Assembly: GCA_017410165.1 (NCBI GenBank)
Contig: JAFQRH010000014.1
Coordinates: 21,773 to 85,772 of the forward strand
Direction: 5' to 3'
Source of the DNA: Alistipes sp.
Lineage (GTDB): Bacteria; Bacteroidota; Bacteroidia; Bacteroidales; Rikenellaceae
Length of the DNA: 64,000 bases
Below the pieces are notes generated by a model, which searched no databases, was not told where the DNA came from, and saw only the letters and a list, made by a program, of their open reading frames with translations. Every line of letters begins with the position of its first letter. The first letter of the stretch is position 1. This document shows positions 60,348-64,000 of the stretch, one piece after another. The translations under genes were made by a program, and so were the position numbers.

Positions 60348-61586
60348 ATGGTACGTATCAAACCGTTCAAAGGCATCCGTCCGCCAAAAGAGTATGCAGC
60401 CGAAGTGGCATCGCGTCCTTACGACGTACTCAACTCGGCAGAGGCAAAGCAAGAGGCAACCGAGCGTTCGCTGTTGCACATCATCAAACCCGAAATCGAC
60501 TTCGAGCCGATTGCCGACGAGCACTCGCAAGAGGTTTACGCCAAGGCGGTTGATAATTTCCGTGCGTGGCGCGAGCGTGGCTGGCTGCGTCAGGACGAGC
60601 AGGAGTGCTACTACGTCTATGCGCAGACGATGAACGGTCGCACGCAGTACGGTCTCGTTATGTGCTGCCACTTCGAGGATTACTTGTCGGGCGCAATCAA
60701 AAAACACGAACTGACGCGCACCGACAAGGAGGAGGACCGAATGATTCACGTGCGCAACCAGAAAGCCAATATCGAGCCCGTATTCTTCGCCTATCCCGAC
60801 AATGCGGAGATAGACGCTATCGTTGCCGAAACCACCTCAAAACCGGCAGAATACGACTTTACGGCAGCCGACACCTTCGGCCATAAGTTGTGGATTATCG
60901 ACGACGCCGACACGTGCCGTCGCATTACCGAGATTTTCGCCACAATTCCGGCCCTGTATGTTGCCGATGGCCACCACCGTACGGCGGCTGCGGCTCGCGT
61001 GGGTGTCGAGTGCAAAGCGAACAACCCTGCCCATACGGGCGAGGAGGAGTATTGCTATTTCTTGGCCGTTACCTTCCCAGAATCGCATCTGCGCATTATC
61101 GACTACAACCGCGTTGTGCGCGACCTGAACGGGCTCTCCAAAGAGGAGTTCCTTGCGGCGTTGGCAGAGAATTTCACGGTCGAAATGGTCGGCAAGCAGA
61201 TATACACACCGTCGGCGTTGCACAACTTTGCAATGTACTTGGACGGCGAGTGGTACTCGCTCACAGCCAAAGAGGGGACCTACGACGATAGTGACCCGAT
61301 TGGGGTGCTGGACGTAACGGTACTCTCCAACCTCGTGCTCGACAAGATATTGGGCATCAGCGACCTGCGTACATCCAAACGTATCGACTTTGTCGGTGGC
61401 ATTCGCGGACTTGGCGAGCTGTCGCGCCGTGTCGATTCGGGCGAAATGGCGGTTGCCTTCGCGCTCTATCCGGTCTCGATGCGCCAACTTATCGACATTG
61501 CCGACACGGGCAATATTATGCCGCCAAAGACCACGTGGTTCGAGCCAAAACTGCGTTCGGGTGTCGTTATCCACTCGTTCGAGTAA
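60348..61586 (+). CDS. DUF1015 family protein, serine-operon associated
   Basis: This 412-residue cytoplasmic protein matches DUF1015: KPFKGIRPPKEYAAEVASRPYDVL at the N-terminus, YYVYAQTMNGRTQYGLV, the IADGHHRTAAA-like motif (ALYVADGHHRTAAAARV, with a His pair), and the GGIRGLGELSRRVDSGEM segment. It starts 15 nt after serA and ends at a strong terminator. DUF1015 genes are often beside serA and serC, but the biochemical role is not known to me. The HH-x-T motif suggests metal or phosphate binding. Confidence 0.88.
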   Translation: MVRIKPFKGIRPPKEYAAEVASRPYDVLNSAEAKQEATERSLLHIIKPEIDFEPIADEHSQEVYAKAVDNFRAWRERGWLRQDEQECYYVYAQTMNGRTQYGLVMCCHFEDYLSGAIKKHELTRTDKEEDRMIHVRNQKANIEPVFFAYPDNAEIDAIVAETTSKPAEYDFTAADTFGHKLWIIDDADTCRRITEIFATIPALYVADGHHRTAAAARVGVECKANNPAHTGEEEYCYFLAVTFPESHLRIIDYNRVVRDLNGLSKEEFLAALAENFTVEMVGKQIYTPSALHNFAMYLDGEWYSLTAKEGTYDDSDPIGVLDVTVLSNLVLDKILGISDLRTSKRIDFVGGIRGLGELSRRVDSGEMAVAFALYPVSMRQLIDIADTGNIMPPKTTWFEPKLRSGVVIHSFE

Positions 61587-61610
61587 CAAGTCGGCACTTC
61601 TCAAAAGCAG

Positions 61611-61640
61611 AAAAAGAGCGAACAATCGCTCTTTTTCTCT
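61611..61640 (+). terminator. Terminator of the serine operon
   Basis: AAAAAGAGCGA (61611-61621) pairs with TCGCTCTTTTT (61626-61636), loop ACAA, with further T beyond. Confidence 0.95.
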
Positions 61641-61644
61641 TTTA

Positions 61645-61678
61645 TTTGACCAACAAGCCATTTTTTTTCGTACATTTG
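61645..61678 (+). promoter_or_regulatory. Promoter of the small ORF/BspA-like lipoprotein unit
   Basis: TTTG 61645-61648 and TACATTTG 61671-61678 are 22 nt apart. The predicted transcript starts near 61684, before a hairpin and a G9 tract. Confidence 0.65.
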
Positions 61679-61702
61679 CCATACATAAATACCCAATCCC
61701 TC

Positions 61703-61724
61703 CACCGAAAAATTCGGGGGGGGG
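61703..61724 (+). promoter_or_regulatory. Leader hairpin with G9 homopolymer
   Basis: Nine consecutive G (61716-61724) lie in the 5' leader between promoter and small ORF. CCGAA and TTCGG pair with loop AAA, and flanking C-rich bases (about 61698-61706) can pair with the G run. A tract of this length can slip during replication. Confidence 0.6.
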
Positions 61725-61750
61725 ATTTCGTTGATTATCAATTATTTACA

Positions 61751-61915
61751 ATGAAACACACTAAAAAACTCTACCTTGTTCCGTGTTTGCACGAAATTAT
61801 GCTGCACGTCGAACGCGGCTTCGACGCTTCGCTCGAAGACCCATTTACCGACCCAAATCACGGTTGGGCGACAGATTGTTACTACTATGATTACGATGAC
61901 AAAATTATTCTGTAA
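61751..61915 (+). CDS. Small protein (54 aa) preceding a BspA-like lipoprotein
   Basis: The ORF begins MKHTKKLYLVPCLHEI and continues HVERGFDASLEDPF, with an aromatic/acidic end (CYYYDYDDKII). It has no signal peptide. It shares its layout with the 51-residue ORF at 53044: LY-x-x-P, an EI motif, GF-x-x-S, then an acidic end. It ends 29 nt before the lipoprotein ATG. The ATG at 61751 is the only sensible start; the frame runs back through the terminator and promoter. Function unknown. Confidence 0.75.
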   Translation: MKHTKKLYLVPCLHEIMLHVERGFDASLEDPFTDPNHGWATDCYYYDYDDKIIL

Positions 61916-61944
61916 TTAACAAATCAACTAATAAAATATCCAAG

Positions 61945-63762
61945 ATGAAAAGATTTTTCCTTTTCGCGCTTGTGGCGATGATGTTCGCTGCTTGCTCGAC
62001 CGATGCAACACAAGATCTTGCACCGGAAACTCCTGCTTCTTCGGATGAACTCTACGCATCATTTGAAGAAGACACTCGTATTCAACTTCAAAACGGAAAA
62101 ACGGTTTGGAACGCCGGCGATCTCGTATCGGTGTTTTACAAATCCAACGCCAATCAGCAGTGGCAATTCCAAGGCAAAACGGGCGATCGTAGCGGCATAT
62201 TAAGACGTGTTAACACCGCCGTATATACAGCCACAATGGATCGCGTTGTAGTTGTCTATCCGTACAGCGAAAACTACTTGCTCAACCTTACCACAGGCGA
62301 TATCGAGGCAATATTGCCAGCCATCCAAACCTATCGCGATGATAGTTACGGAGCAGACGGCAATATTATGGTTTCGTCGAGTTACTTTACGCAGGTTACT
62401 CTGAAAAATGTATGCGGTTGGTTAAAGTTGCAATTTACCGGTAACCAAACCGTGCAATCCATATTGCTCGCGGGTAATAAGGGCGAACAAGTTGCGGGTC
62501 TTATCTATATAAACACCGAAGATGCGACCTCCATTCTTGCATCAGAGATGGGCGATATTGCCGAAGATGAAGGCGAAAACGCTACCGGCGGAGTTGGTGG
62601 CACTCTCGTTTTCGACGACACTATCCTAACTGAAGTGATGCTCAACTGCGGCGACGGCGTTGCTCTTGACAAGAATATCCCAACCGCATTCTATATTGCT
62701 CTGCCTCCACAGATTTTTGACAATGGTGTATCCGTTGCAGTGACTTGTGCCGATGGCTCGGTTGTAACAAAATCGACTGCCGGTTCGCTTGACATCAAAC
62801 GCAATCACATTGTTCCTATGGATGTGTTGGTACTCGAAACGGATAACCCAACTTCACAGCCAAGCAACGAAATTTGGTACACTTCCTACAACGAGAAGGT
62901 TGTTGAGCCGTATTCGACCAGTGGATTCGGCGCAAATATAGTTTCAAACACCTACACCAATGGACGTGGTGTAATTGCATTTGATAACGATGTAACAAAG
63001 ATTGGATATCAAGCATTCTATAAATGCAAAGACCTTACAAGTGTTTCCATTCCTGAAAATGTTACCCTGATTGACGCCTATGCATTCCAATATTGCACAT
63101 CGCTCGAAAGCGTAACAATGGGTAAACGTGTCGCAAAAATCGGCAACTACGCTTTCGACGGTTGTTCGATGTTGCACGACCTTACGATTGGTAGCGGAGT
63201 TACAGAGATTGGTAGTAGTGCATTTGCCGACTGTGTTCAGTTGCCAAGCGTTACGATTCCTGATAGCGTAATAACCATCGGTGGCAGTGCTTTCAGCGAT
63301 TGTACAAAAGTAACAAAGGTAACAATCGGTAGCGACGTTACAACTATCGGTGATGGTGCATTCGAAGGTTGTACAAAACTTACCGACCTTACTATCGGAA
63401 ACAGTGTTACCGAAATCGGATATCAGGCATTCTCTTATTGCTCGGCATTGCCAAGTGTTACAATCCCTGACAGTGTTACCCTGATTGACGCCTATGCATT
63501 CCAATATTGCACATCGCTCGAAAGCGTAACAATGGGTAAACGTGTCGCAAAAATCGGCAACTATGCTTTCGACGATTGTTCGATGTTGAAAAAGGTATTT
63601 TGTAAGCCGGTAATCGTGCCAACGGGCGGCAGTAATATGTTCAACGGCAACGCTTCGGACAGAAAGATATATGTTCCTACTGCATCGGTTGACGAGTATA
63701 AAACCACACAGTATTGGAGCAATTACGCTTCGGCAATCGAGCCATATAACTTTACCGAGTAG
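61945..63762 (+). CDS. BspA-type leucine-rich-repeat surface lipoprotein
   Basis: The protein has 605 residues with a lipoprotein signal (FFLFALVAMMFAAC, Cys about 17). The N-terminal domain (about 30-295) is fimbrillin-like and shares landmarks with the giant lipoprotein (TVWNAGDLVSVFY, LPAIQTYRDDSYGADGNIMV). Residues about 350-560 are nine or ten 23-residue LRR_5/BspA repeats of the form ITxIGxxAFxxCxxLxxVTIP. BspA repeats mediate adhesion to host proteins and other bacteria in several oral and gut species. The C-terminal cap is NASDRKIYVPTASVDEY. The small ORF upstream and this gene form one unit ended by a terminator at 63784. Confidence 0.9.
   Translation: MKRFFLFALVAMMFAACSTDATQDLAPETPASSDELYASFEEDTRIQLQNGKTVWNAGDLVSVFYKSNANQQWQFQGKTGDRSGILRRVNTAVYTATMDRVVVVYPYSENYLLNLTTGDIEAILPAIQTYRDDSYGADGNIMVSSSYFTQVTLKNVCGWLKLQFTGNQTVQSILLAGNKGEQVAGLIYINTEDATSILASEMGDIAEDEGENATGGVGGTLVFDDTILTEVMLNCGDGVALDKNIPTAFYIALPPQIFDNGVSVAVTCADGSVVTKSTAGSLDIKRNHIVPMDVLVLETDNPTSQPSNEIWYTSYNEKVVEPYSTSGFGANIVSNTYTNGRGVIAFDNDVTKIGYQAFYKCKDLTSVSIPENVTLIDAYAFQYCTSLESVTMGKRVAKIGNYAFDGCSMLHDLTIGSGVTEIGSSAFADCVQLPSVTIPDSVITIGGSAFSDCTKVTKVTIGSDVTTIGDGAFEGCTKLTDLTIGNSVTEIGYQAFSYCSALPSVTIPDSVTLIDAYAFQYCTSLESVTMGKRVAKIGNYAFDDCSMLKKVFCKPVIVPTGGSNMFNGNASDRKIYVPTASVDEYKTTQYWSNYASAIEPYNFTE
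63061..63174 (+). repeat. Near-identical 114-bp internal repeat, copy 1
   Basis: It matches 63475-63588 at 112 of 114 positions, 414 bp (six 23-codon LRR units) apart. Coding repeats this similar in DNA indicate a recent duplication or gene conversion. Confidence 0.95.
63475..63588 (+). repeat. Near-identical 114-bp internal repeat, copy 2
   Basis: This is the second copy of 63061-63174, within the same lipoprotein gene and in frame. Confidence 0.95.
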
Positions 63763-63783
63763 CAAACCGACCACAAACAAGAG

Positions 63784-63814
63784 GGCGTACGGCAAAGGTC
63801 GTACGCCTTTTTTT
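63784..63814 (+). terminator. Terminator after the BspA-like lipoprotein
   Basis: GGCGTACG (63784-63791) pairs with CGTACGCC (63800-63807), followed by seven T. Confidence 0.95.
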
Positions 63815-64000
63815 CGTAGTATAATTTTGATTAAGATATCATAATAACCTACCTGCATAATTTAGTATATTTGATGTAGTTTGATTAAGATTCTTTGAGT
63901 ATCAAACCATTAAGAAGAACTTGCATGAGAATGGGCAATGGATAAGAAATTGCTAACTTGTTTTGTTACACTATATTCCTCATGCTTTTCAAATAACTCT
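63815..64000. other. Right-edge region with a possible truncated gene start
   Basis: The stretch is A/T-rich. A TATATTTG box (63866-63873, plus) and two copies of a TTTGATTAAGAT 12-mer (63826-63837 and 63880-63891) are visible. An open frame begins at 63938 (MDKKLLTCFVTLYSS) and runs off the window; it looks like a signal peptide but only 21 codons are seen, so it is not called as a gene. Confidence 0.4.

Noticed and set aside
1..64000. CRISPR array, phage block or intact insertion sequence
   Set aside because: No regularly spaced repeats, no integrase or transposase frame, and no capsid or tail gene were seen; the pRiA4b-like gene is a domesticated family without recombinase residues.
63938..64000. 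A new lipoprotein gene at the right edge
   Set aside because: Only 21 codons are visible and no cysteine lipobox can be confirmed.

Overview
The window comes from a member of the Bacteroidota, most likely the order Bacteroidales and possibly Alistipes/Rikenellaceae-like; the genus is a guess. The evidence is a set of TAnnTTTG-type -7 promoter elements, very few Shine-Dalgarno sites, FISUMP, BACON, BspA-repeat and fimbrillin-like surface lipoproteins, glycoside hydrolases GH20, GH31 and GH97, DUF4491, DUF3276 and DUF4886 proteins, and a LytS/LytTR two-component pair. There is no sign of a large integrated phage or conjugative element. Most of the window is ordinary chromosome, with one scarred region at about 28.8-32.2 kb.

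Layout. 1-2.3 kb: a truncated LTA-synthase-like sulfatase, an acyltransferase and a peroxiredoxin. 2.3-8.3 kb: a FISUMP protein, a strongly folded non-coding RNA candidate, trxA and dnaE. 8.4-14.4 kb: DUF2007, aroE, a DedA-like membrane protein, a PUR-domain protein, hisS, ettA and rubrerythrin. 14.4-19.9 kb: an ECF sigma operon, a CapA phosphoesterase with DUF4491, a DcaP-like porin, and a membrane metallophosphoesterase. 20.2-26.8 kb: an outer-membrane beta-barrel protein, then mazG, gamma carbonic anhydrase, a LytS-type kinase and a LytTR regulator in one direction. 26.8-32.2 kb: a GH20 hexosaminidase and a convergent GH97 enzyme bracketed by a 207-bp duplication of the GH20 3' end, then a repeat-rich intergenic stretch with an sRNA-like transcription unit and tRNA-Leu(TAA). 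32.2-36.1 kb: miaA, a pRiA4b-like protein, a FISUMP lipoprotein and a double CDGSH protein. 36.2-45.0 kb: a probable seven-gene operon (sensor-like HAMP protein, TrkH, SPOR-like coiled-coil protein, NfeD, GH31, FloA, QueG-like ferredoxin). 45.1-52.7 kb: mtaB, a metal ABC permease, an LptF/G permease, fmt, glycerol-1-phosphate dehydrogenase and a DUF4886 protein. 53.0-64.0 kb: two 'small ORF plus fimbrillin-like lipoprotein' pairs flanking a serC-serA-DUF1015 operon.

The points I think most deserve follow-up are: (1) the sensor kinase at 24124-25431, whose predicted periplasmic domain reads like the RNA-binding OB fold of transcription terminator Rho; (2) two related 51-54 residue proteins, each directly upstream of a large surface lipoprotein, one with a G9 tract in its leader; (3) a long-stem structured RNA at 3512-3627; (4) a promoter-to-terminator unit of about 75 nt (31559-31645) that looks like an sRNA gene; and (5) the 207-bp direct repeats around the GH97 gene, which could let it be lost cleanly while restoring GH20. 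All functions are inferred by reading the sequence; no database search was run.
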